The notes beneath the pieces were generated by a model, which saw only the letters and a list, made by a program, of their open reading frames with translations, searched no databases and was not told where the DNA came from. A stretch of 64,000 nucleotides of DNA from an uncultured Litoreibacter sp. (GTDB lineage Bacteria; Pseudomonadota; Alphaproteobacteria; Rhodobacterales; Rhodobacteraceae), in the NCBI GenBank assembly GCA_947492995.1, contig CANLOU010000004.1, positions 124,001 to 188,000 on the forward strand, read 5' to 3'. A program made the position numbers and the translations under genes. This document shows positions 1-7,020 of this stretch, one piece after another; the stretch's first letter is position 1; the number at the start of each line of letters is the position of its first letter.

Positions 1-274
1 GATTGCGGAAGAACTGCTCGAACCAAAGCTCCAGGTTCAGCCCGTTCCACAGCACCAGGTCGGCGTCCTGCGCCTTCAGGATGTCGCGCGGGGTGGGGGC
101 GTAGTTGTGAATTTCGGCGCCCGGCTTGGTGATGCTCTCCACCACGGCCGTGTCGCCCGCCACGTTGCGGGCCATGTCGGCGATCACGGTGAAGGTGGTC
201 ACGGCCTTGAACCGGTCGTCGGCCATGGCGGGCAGGCCGGCCCATAAAAGCGCGCATGTCAGCAGCAGTCGCAT
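1..274 (-). CDS. sitA: Manganese/iron ABC transporter substrate-binding protein, SitA-like (3' part cut by window edge)
   Basis: About 91 N-terminal codons are visible, starting at the ATG at 274. A short hydrophobic signal peptide (MRLLLTCALLWAG) ends near an AMA-D cleavage site. It is followed by the start of a cluster A-I metal-binding fold: VTTFTVIADMARNVAGD, then KPGAEIHNYAPTPRDI, whose His is the usual first metal ligand, then LVLWNGLNLELWFEQFF. This matches SitA/YfeA/MntA-type periplasmic receptors for Mn(II) or Fe(II). A perfect Fur/Mur-type palindrome lies 37-51 bases upstream of the start, fitting metal-responsive control. ZnuA is less likely because no His-rich loop is seen, but that loop lies further downstream in some proteins. 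The remaining transporter genes would lie left of the window. Confidence 0.82.
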   Translation of the reverse strand, partial: MRLLLTCALLWAGLPAMADDRFKAVTTFTVIADMARNVAGDTAVVESITKPGAEIHNYAPTPRDILKAQDADLVLWNGLNLELWFEQFFRN

Positions 275-310
275 CGTAAACACCTCATATCTCAGGGACA
301 TGAGACAATA

Positions 311-325
311 TGAGAACGATTCTCA
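311..325. promoter_or_regulatory. Fur/Mur-type operator upstream of sitA-like gene
   Basis: TGAGAACGATTCTCA is a perfect 6-3-6 inverted repeat. It lies between the start of the sitA-like gene (274) and the stop of the neighbouring minus-strand gene (346). A second, weaker inverted repeat (CTCA, six bases, TGAG) lies at 291-304. Rhodobacteraceae control sitABCD with the Fur homologue Mur; the assignment to Mur rather than Fur or Irr is inference. Confidence 0.65.
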
Positions 326-345
326 ATAAGTCAATCTAGTTGCGA

Positions 346-939
346 TCAATTCTCAGCTTCGGAGCGCGCCCGCAGGTATTTCGGCCCGCCCGCGCCCTTG
401 CGCTTGGTCAGTTCGCGCCGGGTCAGGGTCTTGGGGATGTCGCCGGCAACGCCCGGCTTGAAGTTGGGGTCGGAAGGCAGGCAGCCAAGGCCGCAGACCT
501 GCGTCACGGTTCTGTTGTGGAAGTTGGTGATCCACAGCCGCCCGCCGGGGGTGGCCACAAATCCGAACACCTGTTCGGCGTAATCCATGTCCAGATCCAT
601 CACCGAGGGGACCTCCGCGTCCGCGTCCGGATGAAACGCGCCATGGGTGTGGTAGGAGGCGACCGTTTTGATGGTGCGGTCGGTGAAGCCACGCGGGTCG
701 CAGCCGCTTCGGCTGCCGCGCCGTGCGGGGGTGACCACAAGCTCGCCGGCCGCGGTTTCGCCGATCATGCCGCAGTATTCGCGGTCATTGGCGAAGGATT
801 GGTGTTGCAGGGACTTCAGGCTTTTGCGCGCAACCGACGTCATGTCGTAGATGTCGGGTGCTGCGGCTGCGGCACTTATCGAAGCCGCGCCAAAAGCTGC
901 GGCAAGTGTCAGTCTTATCATCGCTTTGCTCATCCCCAT
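346..939 (-). CDS. Exported JAB/MPN-like DUF4329-type protein, copy 2
   Basis: About 197 residues from the ATG at 939; starts at 999, 933 and 921 are also possible, and 939 was chosen because it leaves a normal signal peptide (hydrophobic, ending ISAAAAA-PD). The core has REYCGMIG near residue 53, SYHTHG near 95-100, then AEVPS and an Asp about 115. The HxH plus downstream PS-xx-D pattern resembles the metal site of JAB/MPN (JAMM) peptidases, with a few extra residues between the His pair and the Asp. Two Cys follow in a VCGLGCLPSD loop. It is the downstream member of a tandem pair with the gene at 971-1507, sharing all these motifs. The substrate is unknown; activity is inferred, not shown. 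Confidence 0.72.
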   Translation of the reverse strand: MGMSKAMIRLTLAAAFGAASISAAAAAPDIYDMTSVARKSLKSLQHQSFANDREYCGMIGETAAGELVVTPARRGSRSGCDPRGFTDRTIKTVASYHTHGAFHPDADAEVPSVMDLDMDYAEQVFGFVATPGGRLWITNFHNRTVTQVCGLGCLPSDPNFKPGVAGDIPKTLTRRELTKRKGAGGPKYLRARSEAEN

Positions 940-970
940 AATCACTGGAACAACCTCGCCCAACAGGGGC

Positions 971-1507
971 TTAGTCGTCAATACCTTCCTCTCGATCAAG
1001 CAGTTGTGCCGCAGTGTATCGTTGTCTCACGCGGCCTTCATCTGCGGCGTTGTAATCCGCGTCCATTGGCAGGCATCCCGTATTACATAGCATACGAACG
1101 GCGTCTTTGTCAGGCTCGGTCACCCAGAATTTACCTCCCGGGGTGGAGACGAAGCCGATCACCCCCTCGCTTTGGTCGGCGCGCAGGTCGTCAAGGGACG
1201 GCACTTCGGCGTCGGCGCCCGGGTCATGGCTGCCATGGGTGTGGTAAGACGCAAGCACGTCGACGTCATTGGTGCGGAACGGGCGGGGCAAGCAGCTGTC
1301 GCGGCGGCCTTTGCGGGGCCGGGTTATCACGATATGGCCCTGTCGGTTGCGCCCGATCATGCCGCAATACTCACGATCCGCGGCAAAGGAATTGCTCTGG
1401 ATGCCGGCCAATGTGGTGCGCGCCGCCTCAATCAGCTCCGCATCTTGCGGCTGCGCGGGGGAGGCCAGGCACAGGGCCAGCCCGATCCAGAGAATGCGTT
1501 TGGTCAT
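971..1507 (-). CDS. Exported JAB/MPN-like DUF4329-type protein, copy 1
   Basis: 178 residues with a clear Sec signal peptide (about residues 1-20). It shares with the gene at 346-939 the blocks DREYCGMIG (44-52), SYHTHG (87-92), ADAEVPS (98-104), GFVSTPGG and the paired Cys of CNTGCLP. The arrangement of His-x-His and downstream Asp resembles a JAMM metalloprotease site, so it may be an exported isopeptidase or peptidase-like enzyme; DUF4329 is the family I associate with these motifs. The downstream copy begins close behind it, so the pair is likely co-transcribed. The copies diverge in their C-terminal tails. Confidence 0.74.
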   Translation of the reverse strand: MTKRILWIGLALCLASPAQPQDAELIEAARTTLAGIQSNSFAADREYCGMIGRNRQGHIVITRPRKGRRDSCLPRPFRTNDVDVLASYHTHGSHDPGADAEVPSLDDLRADQSEGVIGFVSTPGGKFWVTEPDKDAVRMLCNTGCLPMDADYNAADEGRVRQRYTAAQLLDREEGIDD

Positions 1508-1599
1508 GGGCTGCTCTTTCTTTCGCTCCTGTCTTCAAAAAATCCTATGCGCCGCCGGGCGGGTCTGTCAAAACCTCTCACATCTCCCAGGGATCAGAC

Positions 1600-2301
1600 A
1601 TGAAGGCCCGCATGACCCAATATGTGATTGAACCAGCCCCGCAAGCCAGCCTCTCGGTCTTTGGCGATGACACAGATTTCCCGATCCGGCGCATTTTCTG
1701 TGTTGGCCGCAATTACGAGGCCCATATCGTCGAGATGGGCAATGACCTGCGCGAGCCGCCGTTTTTCTTTTGCAAGCCCGCCGATGCGGTGGTGCCAAAC
1801 CATGCGTCTGTGAGCTATCCCAAAGCCACGTCCGACCTGCATCACGAGGTTGAATTGGTCGTCGCACTCGGGGCAGGGGGCAGCGATGTGGCATCTGAGG
1901 ATGCGCTTGATCTGATTTGGGGGGCGGCTGTCGGCATCGACCTGACCCGCCGTGACATACAGGGCGAGGCCAAAAAGCGGGGCCGGCCTTGGGATATGGG
2001 CAAAGGGTTTGACCAATCCGCGCCCATCGCGCCGCTGGTGCCCATTGGCGATGTCGCCAGCCTGACGGAGGGCCGGATTTGGCTGTCGGTCAATGGCACC
2101 ACCCGTCAATCGGCGGATTTGGCGGATATGATCTGGCCCGTTGCGGATTGCATCTCCTATCTGTCGGGGCTTGTCGCACTCGCGCCGGGCGATCTTATCA
2201 TGACCGGCACGCCTGCTGGCGTCTCGGCGCTACAGCGCGGTGACGAGGTCACCGCCGGGATCACAGGTCTGCCTGATCTCAACATTAAAATCGCGGAATA
2301 G
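1600..2301 (+). CDS. Fumarylacetoacetate hydrolase family protein
   Basis: 233 residues from the ATG at 1600, which has an AGGGA Shine-Dalgarno six bases upstream; the ATG at 1612 (MTQYVIEPAP) is the alternative and matches relatives well. The FAH fold is plain: FCVGRNYEAH with the oxyanion-loop His, FFFCKPADAVV, the metal-binding HHEVELVVALG with two Glu, GIDLTRRD, KGFDQSAP, and the terminal LIMTGTPAGVS. Such proteins include acylpyruvases, oxaloacetate decarboxylases and maleylpyruvate hydrolases acting on C-C bonds of beta-keto acids. The exact substrate cannot be told from sequence. The uraH gene follows 28 bases later. Confidence 0.88.
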   Translation: MKARMTQYVIEPAPQASLSVFGDDTDFPIRRIFCVGRNYEAHIVEMGNDLREPPFFFCKPADAVVPNHASVSYPKATSDLHHEVELVVALGAGGSDVASEDALDLIWGAAVGIDLTRRDIQGEAKKRGRPWDMGKGFDQSAPIAPLVPIGDVASLTEGRIWLSVNGTTRQSADLADMIWPVADCISYLSGLVALAPGDLIMTGTPAGVSALQRGDEVTAGITGLPDLNIKIAE

Positions 2302-2329
2302 ATCTCCGCATAACTGCAGGACGCGCGCA

Positions 2330-2683
2330 ATGTCTGGCTATCTCACCACTCATGTTCTTGACACTGCACGTGGCTGTCCGGCCGAAGGCGTGACCATCAC
2401 GCTTTTTCGCGTCTCGGGCAACAGTCACAAAAAGATCGCTGAGGCGGTCACCAATGCGGATGGTCGCACCGACGCGCCCATCCTGCCCAAGGACGCTTTC
2501 AAAATCGGCACATATGAGCTGGTCTTCGACGCCCAATCCTATCTCGACGCCACCCAAACCCCAGCCGAAGACCCGCGCTTTCTGGGCCAAATCCCGATCC
2601 GCTTCGGCATGTCCGAGCCGTCCCACTACCACGTCCCACTGCTGCTCTCGCCCTTCGGCTACGCCACCTATCGCGGCAGCTAA
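2330..2683 (+). CDS. uraH: 5-hydroxyisourate hydrolase (transthyretin-like)
   Basis: 117 residues, the normal length of the family. It starts MSGYLTTHVLDTARGCPA, with the active-site His of the TTHVLD motif, and ends with the diagnostic YRGS tetrapeptide after SHYHVPLLLSPFGYATY. The enzyme hydrolyses 5-hydroxyisourate, the product of urate oxidation, to OHCU in the purine-to-allantoin pathway, usually in the cytoplasm. No urate oxidase, OHCU decarboxylase or allantoinase gene is visible here, so the rest of the pathway must be elsewhere. It is probably co-transcribed with the upstream FAH-family gene. Confidence 0.95.
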   Translation: MSGYLTTHVLDTARGCPAEGVTITLFRVSGNSHKKIAEAVTNADGRTDAPILPKDAFKIGTYELVFDAQSYLDATQTPAEDPRFLGQIPIRFGMSEPSHYHVPLLLSPFGYATYRGS

Positions 2684-2727
2684 ACGCGCCCTCCCGCCTT
2701 CGCCATGACGCGGGCGCATCGCCCATG

Positions 2728-2807
2728 TCCCATCCCCGTGCCCACCGCCATCTCAATCCCCATCCTAATCCGCATCCCCATCCCAATCCGCACCCCCACC
2801 CCCATCA
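2728..2807. repeat. C-rich degenerate tandem hexamer tract
   Basis: The plus strand carries repeated CCCATC / AATCCGCATCCCCATCCC-like units for about 80 bases, with almost no G. On the minus strand this is a run of GGGG and GGG blocks separated by short AT spacers, a sequence that could form a G-quadruplex. It lies directly beside a dispersed element (2800-2860) in the uraH/CIA30 intergenic region. Apparent reading frames over it have repetitive, non-protein-like translations. Confidence 0.6.
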
Positions 2808-2860
2808 TTGTTCCAAAAATATCCCGGGGGAGGAGCGCAGCGACGGGGGCAGAGCCCCTT
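2800..2860. repeat. Dispersed intergenic element, copy 1
   Basis: Two parts are found elsewhere in the window. Positions 2800-2824 read on the minus strand are identical over 25 bases to 40283-40307 (core GGATATTTTTGGAACAATG). Positions 2815-2857 are nearly identical, with one base inserted, to 63316-63360 (core TATCCCGGGGGAGGAGCG followed by CAGCGACGGGGGCAGAGCCCC-like sequence). The GGGGC-AGA-GCCCC end can fold into a hairpin. It sits after uraH and may act as a terminator or REP-like element. Confidence 0.7.
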
Positions 2861-2929
2861 AATAAAGAGTCTGGGGTAGAGCCCGCACTATCCGTGGCCA
2901 AACCGCAAACCAGTGCTATCTGCTGAACC

Positions 2930-3478
2930 ATGATGATAACGCGCCGTACCTGCCTTGCCAGCCTCGCGACACTGCCGGTGACGCGCCCGAGCTTTGGACA
3001 AACCGCTATGGAACTGCATCCTTTGACCCCTGACTGGGAATTTGTGGCCGACACGGTGATGGGTGGGGTCTCGACGGGCGCGCTGAGCAGGGGGCGCGTG
3101 CGGGGGCGTGACGCGGTCCGGCTGCAAGGCGGCGTCTCGCTCGATAATAATGGCGGCTTTGTGCAGGTCGCAGGCGATGTGGCGACGTCTCAGGACCTGC
3201 GCGACTGGACCGGGGTGGCTCTTGATGTGACGGGCAATGGCGAGGTCTATGATCTGCGCCTGCGCACCGACGATCTGACGCGCCCTTGGCAATCCTACCG
3301 CACTGAATTCACCGCGCCTGCGTCATGGGACCGGCTGACATTTCCGTTCGCCGCATTCGAGACGCATAAGACGGACACGCCCCTTGATATCACCAAGCTG
3401 CGCCGCATCGGCGTGGTGGCGATAGGCCGTGAATTTCAGGCCGATGTCTCGATTGGTGCCGTGCATCTCTACCGCTGA
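2930..3478 (+). CDS. CIA30 family protein with signal peptide
   Basis: 182 residues. The N-terminus MMITRRTCLASLATLPV carries paired arginines ahead of a hydrophobic stretch and looks like a Tat or Sec signal. The mature part has CIA30 hallmarks: ADTVMGGVSTG near 40-50, LDNNGGFVQV, WTGVALDVTGNGEVYDLRL, and a C-terminal RIGVVAIGREFQADVSI. CIA30 (NDUFAF1-like) domains assist complex I assembly in mitochondria; in bacteria they are mostly uncharacterised beta-sandwich proteins that may bind carbohydrate-like ligands. A periplasmic location is inferred. The gene stands alone between a dispersed element and a convergent dioxygenase gene. Confidence 0.8.
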   Translation: MMITRRTCLASLATLPVTRPSFGQTAMELHPLTPDWEFVADTVMGGVSTGALSRGRVRGRDAVRLQGGVSLDNNGGFVQVAGDVATSQDLRDWTGVALDVTGNGEVYDLRLRTDDLTRPWQSYRTEFTAPASWDRLTFPFAAFETHKTDTPLDITKLRRIGVVAIGREFQADVSIGAVHLYR

Positions 3479-3543
3479 GATGCGGGTAAATATGTGGTAA
3501 ATTTATTTTTTGAAATACTGGTATAACAAGGCCTTACAAGATT

Positions 3544-3557
3544 CGACGCATGCGTCG
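3544..3557. other. Perfect palindrome CGACGCATGCGTCG abutting a stop codon
   Basis: A 14-base perfect palindrome lies immediately after the stop codon of the minus-strand dioxygenase gene (stop 3558-3560). The same core occurs in a longer 20-base palindrome at 52092-52111, also downstream of a minus-strand gene. It could fold as a short stem with a CATG loop or be a protein-binding site. No clear T-tract follows it. Confidence 0.5.
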
Positions 3558-4355
3558 CTATTGCGTGTAGAGCACCGGAAACCAGTCCTCGCGCAGCCGC
3601 TCGCCCGGCCGCATCCCATGTCCGGGAAAGGGCGGCGAGGTCGGCCCTGGCCGCTCCACATAGCGGGCATCATCGCCCACCAGTCTCAGCGAAAACGCCC
3701 GCCGCCGCGCCCTGGCCTCATTGCCACGGGCCCCGTGCAAAACATTGTAGTTGAACGCCACAGCGTCGCCGGGCTCCATCTCGAATTCCCGAATATCCAT
3801 CCCCTCCGCGTCCGGGTCGGGCACCGGCATGTACGCGTCTTCATCGGGGTAGAACGAGGTCTCCGCCAACCACCGCGTGGGCAGCACCGGCTTGGCCCAA
3901 AGATGCGACCCCGCCACGCAGCGCAGCGACGCCTCGCGCACCGGGTCCACCGGCGCCCAGAACGACACGTTCTGGCGGCCCTCCACGAAGTAGTAGGGCC
4001 CGTCCGAATGCCAGGGCGTCGGCTTCGAGGTCCCCGGCTCCTTGACCAGCACGTGGTCATGAAACAGCTGAGCCGTGTCGGACCTCATCAAATCCGCCGC
4101 CACCTCCGCCGCCGGGCTGTCGCGGATCACCTGCTCGAACTCCGGGATGCGTTGCCAGTTGCAGTAGTCGTCAAAGAACCGCCCCTGCTCGCCGTCCTTC
4201 AGGTTCTCCGCCGCATGCGGGCCGGGGTCCGCCATGTTCACATCAATGCCAGCCCGGATCGTGTCGACATGGCCCGCAAACAGCCCCCTAATCAGCACGA
4301 CCCCGTCGCGCTGAAAGGTCTCGATCTGGTCTTGGCTCAGCAAGGCATGTGGCAT
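3558..4355 (-). CDS. Phytanoyl-CoA dioxygenase family (PhyH-type Fe(II)/2-oxoglutarate) oxygenase
   Basis: 265 residues from the ATG at 4355, which has AAGGA six bases upstream; a longer start at 4388 lacks this. The iron site is WHSDGPYYF (His116-x-Asp118) and YNVLHGARGN (His207), and the 2-oxoglutarate-binding Arg is probably in the RRRAFSLRL segment. Length and motifs fit PhyH enzymes, which hydroxylate small molecules such as phytanoyl-CoA, ectoine or phosphonates. The substrate is unknown. It is divergent from dusA, and another HxD-type dioxygenase-like gene lies just beyond dusA. Confidence 0.85.
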   Translation of the reverse strand: MPHALLSQDQIETFQRDGVVLIRGLFAGHVDTIRAGIDVNMADPGPHAAENLKDGEQGRFFDDYCNWQRIPEFEQVIRDSPAAEVAADLMRSDTAQLFHDHVLVKEPGTSKPTPWHSDGPYYFVEGRQNVSFWAPVDPVREASLRCVAGSHLWAKPVLPTRWLAETSFYPDEDAYMPVPDPDAEGMDIREFEMEPGDAVAFNYNVLHGARGNEARARRRAFSLRLVGDDARYVERPGPTSPPFPGHGMRPGERLREDWFPVLYTQ

Positions 4356-4452
4356 GGCAGGTCCTTTCAACTCTCCGCGAAGTTGCACACACAGCGCCCC
4401 CTCAGCAAGCCCCGCTCTTTCAATGCAATCATCTCGGTGCTATCTGCCCTCC

Positions 4453-5457
4453 ATGACCGCGAACCCCGCCACCCAAGCCGCCCTGCTGTCCGTTGCCCCG
4501 ATGATGGATTGGACCGACCGCCATTGCCGTTTCTTTCACAGGCTGATGTCGCGGCACGCGTTGCTTTACACCGAGATGGTCACCGCGCCGGCCCTGGTGC
4601 GCGGCGGAGCCACGCATCTCCTGGACTATAACAGTGAGGAGCACCCCGTGGCCCTGCAACTGGGCGGCTCGGACCCGCAAGAGCTGGCGCAGGCCGCCCA
4701 AATCGGGGCCGAACGTGGGTATGACGAAATCAACCTCAACGTCGGGTGTCCCTCTGACCGGGTGCAGTCGGGCTGTTTTGGGGCGGTGCTGATGGAGCGC
4801 CCCGCGCTGGTCGCCGAATGCGTCGCCGCGATGATCGCCGCGCAACCTGTCGAGGTGACGGTCAAATGCCGGATAGGCGTGGACGACCAAAGCCCCGCGC
4901 AGGTGCTCCCCGATTTCTTGAGCCGCATCGCAGATGCGGGCGTGCGCCGCGTTACTATCCATGCGCGCAAGGCTTGGCTGCAAGGCCTGAGCCCCAAGGA
5001 AAACCGCGACATCCCGCCGCTGGATTACCCGCTGGTCCACGAGATGAAACAGCAGTTCCCGCAGCTCCACATTTCCATCAACGGCGGCATCGCCACGCTG
5101 CCCGCGGCAGTCCCTCACTTGGATGCAGTCGACGGCGTTATGATTGGCCGCGCAGCTTATCATCAGCCATGGGACATTCTGGGCCGCGCGGACAGCATGA
5201 TTTTTGGCGCAGCCGACCCGTTTGAGACCCCGCAGCAGGCGGTCCACGCCATGCTGCCCTATATCGAGGCGCATATGGCAGGCGGCGGAAAGCTGCATCA
5301 GGTCACGCGCCACATGTTGGGCCTCTTTGCGGGCCGCCCCGGCGCGCGCACATGGCGGCGCACCATGTCCGAAGGCGTGTCAAAAGCAGGTGCCGGCACG
5401 TCGTTGGTGCTGAAAGCGCTTGAGGGCGTGGACGCCCATATCCAGGCCGCGCAATGA
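4453..5457 (+). CDS. dusA: tRNA-dihydrouridine(20/20a) synthase
   Basis: 334 residues from the ATG at 4453. It is an FMN-dependent TIM-barrel reductase that converts uridine to dihydrouridine in the tRNA D-loop. Visible motifs are SVAPMMDWTDRHCRFF (FMN phosphate region), YTEMVTAPAL, LQLGGSDP, INLNVGCPSDRVQSGCFGA with the catalytic Cys99, VKCRIGVDD, VTIHARKAWLQGLSPKENR, INGGI and GVMIGRAAY. The long insert after HARKAW and PSDRVQSG are DusA signatures. One base difference is GAVLM where GACLM is common. Its stop overlaps the next start by ATGA, implying translational coupling. Confidence 0.95.
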   Translation: MTANPATQAALLSVAPMMDWTDRHCRFFHRLMSRHALLYTEMVTAPALVRGGATHLLDYNSEEHPVALQLGGSDPQELAQAAQIGAERGYDEINLNVGCPSDRVQSGCFGAVLMERPALVAECVAAMIAAQPVEVTVKCRIGVDDQSPAQVLPDFLSRIADAGVRRVTIHARKAWLQGLSPKENRDIPPLDYPLVHEMKQQFPQLHISINGGIATLPAAVPHLDAVDGVMIGRAAYHQPWDILGRADSMIFGAADPFETPQQAVHAMLPYIEAHMAGGGKLHQVTRHMLGLFAGRPGARTWRRTMSEGVSKAGAGTSLVLKALEGVDAHIQAAQ

Positions 5458-6239
5458 CGCAGGCCGATGATCTGGCCACGCGCGGCTGGTGCCGTTTCGC
5501 GCATGATCCCAAGCTTGCGGAGTGGGTTGCCGCCGCCCATCCCGCCGCCCTCGCGGCGTCACGAGATGCGCAAAACATCAAAGACTGGCTGCGCTGCGGG
5601 GACACGTGGTTCGCGGGCGTCAACATCCTGCCCAATGATAAGCAGGGCAGGGTGGAGGACGGCCCGGCCCTGCAAGGGGAGGCCATCGATTTCGTCCACG
5701 TGTTGCATGGCCCCCAGACATGGGACCGCGCGCAGGTCTCGGTGATCTACCCCGGCTACCCGCAGCCAATGGAGGGCGAAACGCCAGCCGCGTTCAAATT
5801 CCGCCGCGATCGTGACGCTGCGCATGTGGACGGGTTGCTGCCGGTTGGGCCTGACAAGCAACGCCATCTGCACGAGCCTCATAGCTTTGTGCTGGGCATT
5901 CCGCTGGTTGACACATCCGCTGCGGCCAGCCCGATGGTCGTGTGGGAGGGCAGCCACACCATCATCCAACAGGCCTTCCGCGCAGGGCTGCGCGGCATTG
6001 AATCGGTCAACTGGCCGCATGCCCCCCTGACTGAGCTCTACCAAATCACCCGCCGCCAGTGTTTTGAGCAATGCCGCCGTGTTGCGGTGCATGCAAGGCC
6101 GGGCGAGGCCTATCTGATCCACCGGCTGGCGCTGCACGGGGTGGCACCTTGGCAGGACGGGGCAACTGCCCCACCTGAGGGGCGGATGATTGCGTATTTC
6201 CGCCCCGAGTTAAGCGACATTTCTCGGTGGTTGACGTGA
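5454..6239 (+). CDS. Putative Fe(II)/2-oxoglutarate dioxygenase-like protein coupled to dusA
   Basis: 261 residues, starting inside the dusA stop codon (ATGA). I do not recognise a named family, but the pattern of a jelly-roll dioxygenase is visible: RDAAHVDGLLP supplies His124-x-Asp126 and EAYLIHRLALHGVAPW supplies a distal His (223 or 228), followed by an Arg in PEGRMIAYFRPE. The central HEPHSFVLGIPLVD and VVWEGSHTII segments resemble the strand and GSH motif of PhyH enzymes. Function is unknown. Tight coupling to dusA raises the possibility of a role in tRNA modification, but that is only context. Confidence 0.68.
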   Translation: MTQADDLATRGWCRFAHDPKLAEWVAAAHPAALAASRDAQNIKDWLRCGDTWFAGVNILPNDKQGRVEDGPALQGEAIDFVHVLHGPQTWDRAQVSVIYPGYPQPMEGETPAAFKFRRDRDAAHVDGLLPVGPDKQRHLHEPHSFVLGIPLVDTSAAASPMVVWEGSHTIIQQAFRAGLRGIESVNWPHAPLTELYQITRRQCFEQCRRVAVHARPGEAYLIHRLALHGVAPWQDGATAPPEGRMIAYFRPELSDISRWLT

Positions 6240-6268
6240 TCCAATTGAGCGGCTAGCGCCGCCCACGA

Positions 6269-6523
6269 TTATGATTTGGTACCAAGTGACGGCGGTCCCG
6301 CCCCCAGACGCGCCGCCCGCCCGCCGCGCCGTTTTTGCAAACGGCCCGCCCGTGACGGCAGATCAGCGACCACATCCGCGCGTTCCGCGTTGGACATGCG
6401 CGACCACGCGCCAATCTCGTCGATGGAGCGCAGGCAGCCGGTGCAAATGCGTTCCGTCGGGTGCACAACGCAGATCTTGATGCAGGGGCTTTGCACCTCG
6501 TCGCGGCTCCAAATGTCGTCCAT
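6269..6523 (-). CDS. DUF1289 domain protein
   Basis: 84 residues. The first 50 hold the DUF1289 signature SPCIKICVVHPTERICTGC, with four cysteines at 14, 18, 27 and 30 (CxxxC and CxxC), then RSIDEIGAWSRMSNAERADV. The arrangement suggests a small zinc or iron-sulfur site, as proposed for the family; the function is unknown. The C-terminus is a basic, low-complexity tail. The start overlaps the ruvX stop by one base (TGATG), so it is translated from the same transcript. Confidence 0.85.
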   Translation of the reverse strand: MDDIWSRDEVQSPCIKICVVHPTERICTGCLRSIDEIGAWSRMSNAERADVVADLPSRAGRLQKRRGGRAARLGAGPPSLGTKS

Positions 6524-7020
6524 CAGCTGCTCTGCCTTATATGTCTTATGCGGTCCAACGCGCCTTGCAGGATAAACCCGGCGGCGACATGGTCAATCAC
6601 TTCCGAGCGACGTTTGCGTGACGTATCCGCCTCTAACAATGCGCGTTCGGCGGCCACGGTGGACAGGCGTTCGTCCCAGAAGGTGATCGGCAGGTCGGTC
6701 AACCGCGACAGGTTGCGCGCAAAAGCCCGCGTTGCCTGCACGCGCGGCCCGTCTGATCCGTCCATGTTCAGCGGCAATCCCAACACGAACCCGCCCAACG
6801 ACCGCTTCGCCGCAATCGCCAGCAAGGCCTCCGCATCCTTGGTGAATTTGGTCCGCCGCACCGTCTCCAACGGGGTGGAGACCGACTGCATCACGTCCGA
6901 GACCGCCACGCCCACAGTTTTGGTGCCCAGATCGAGCCCGGCCAGAGGTCTCATGGCACCGACCGCCCCTGCAAAACTGGCCATATCGTCGAAAATTTCG
7001 CCCAAACGCTTTGTCTCCAT
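6523..7020 (-). CDS. ruvX: Putative pre-16S rRNA nuclease / Holliday junction resolvase RuvX (YqgF)
   Basis: 165 residues if the ATG at 7020 is used; starts at 7038 and 6954 are possible. The 7020 start keeps an [15 protein letters not shown] lead that resembles other Rhodobacteraceae proteins. The RNase H-like fold has [17 protein letters not shown] with the first acidic residue, [31 protein letters not shown] and [11 protein letters not shown] with the last acidic residue. YqgF proteins mature the 5' end of 16S rRNA. Its initiator lies inside a short sequence that recurs at 17029-17052. It is followed by the DUF1289 gene. Confidence 0.9.
   Translation of the reverse strand: METKRLGEIFDDMASFAGAVGAMRPLAGLDLGTKTVGVAVSDVMQSVSTPLETVRRTKFTKDAEALLAIAAKRSLGGFVLGLPLNMDGSDGPRVQATRAFARNLSRLTDLPITFWDERLSTVAAERALLEADTSRKRRSEVIDHVAAGFILQGALDRIRHIRQSS

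Noticed and set aside
340-1599. Long plus-strand reading frame in front of the FAH gene
   Set aside because: It is antisense to the two DUF4329-type genes, its translation is repetitive and Arg/Cys-rich, and the FAH domain starts only at 1600.
2680-3054. Minus-strand frame of 124 codons over the C-rich tract
   Set aside because: The translation (GVGVRIGMGMRIRMG) simply mirrors the repeat and it overlaps the CIA30 gene.
3510-4631. Long plus-strand frame opposite the PhyH gene
   Set aside because: Antisense shadow with Arg/His-rich translation; the minus-strand gene has full dioxygenase motifs and a ribosome binding site.
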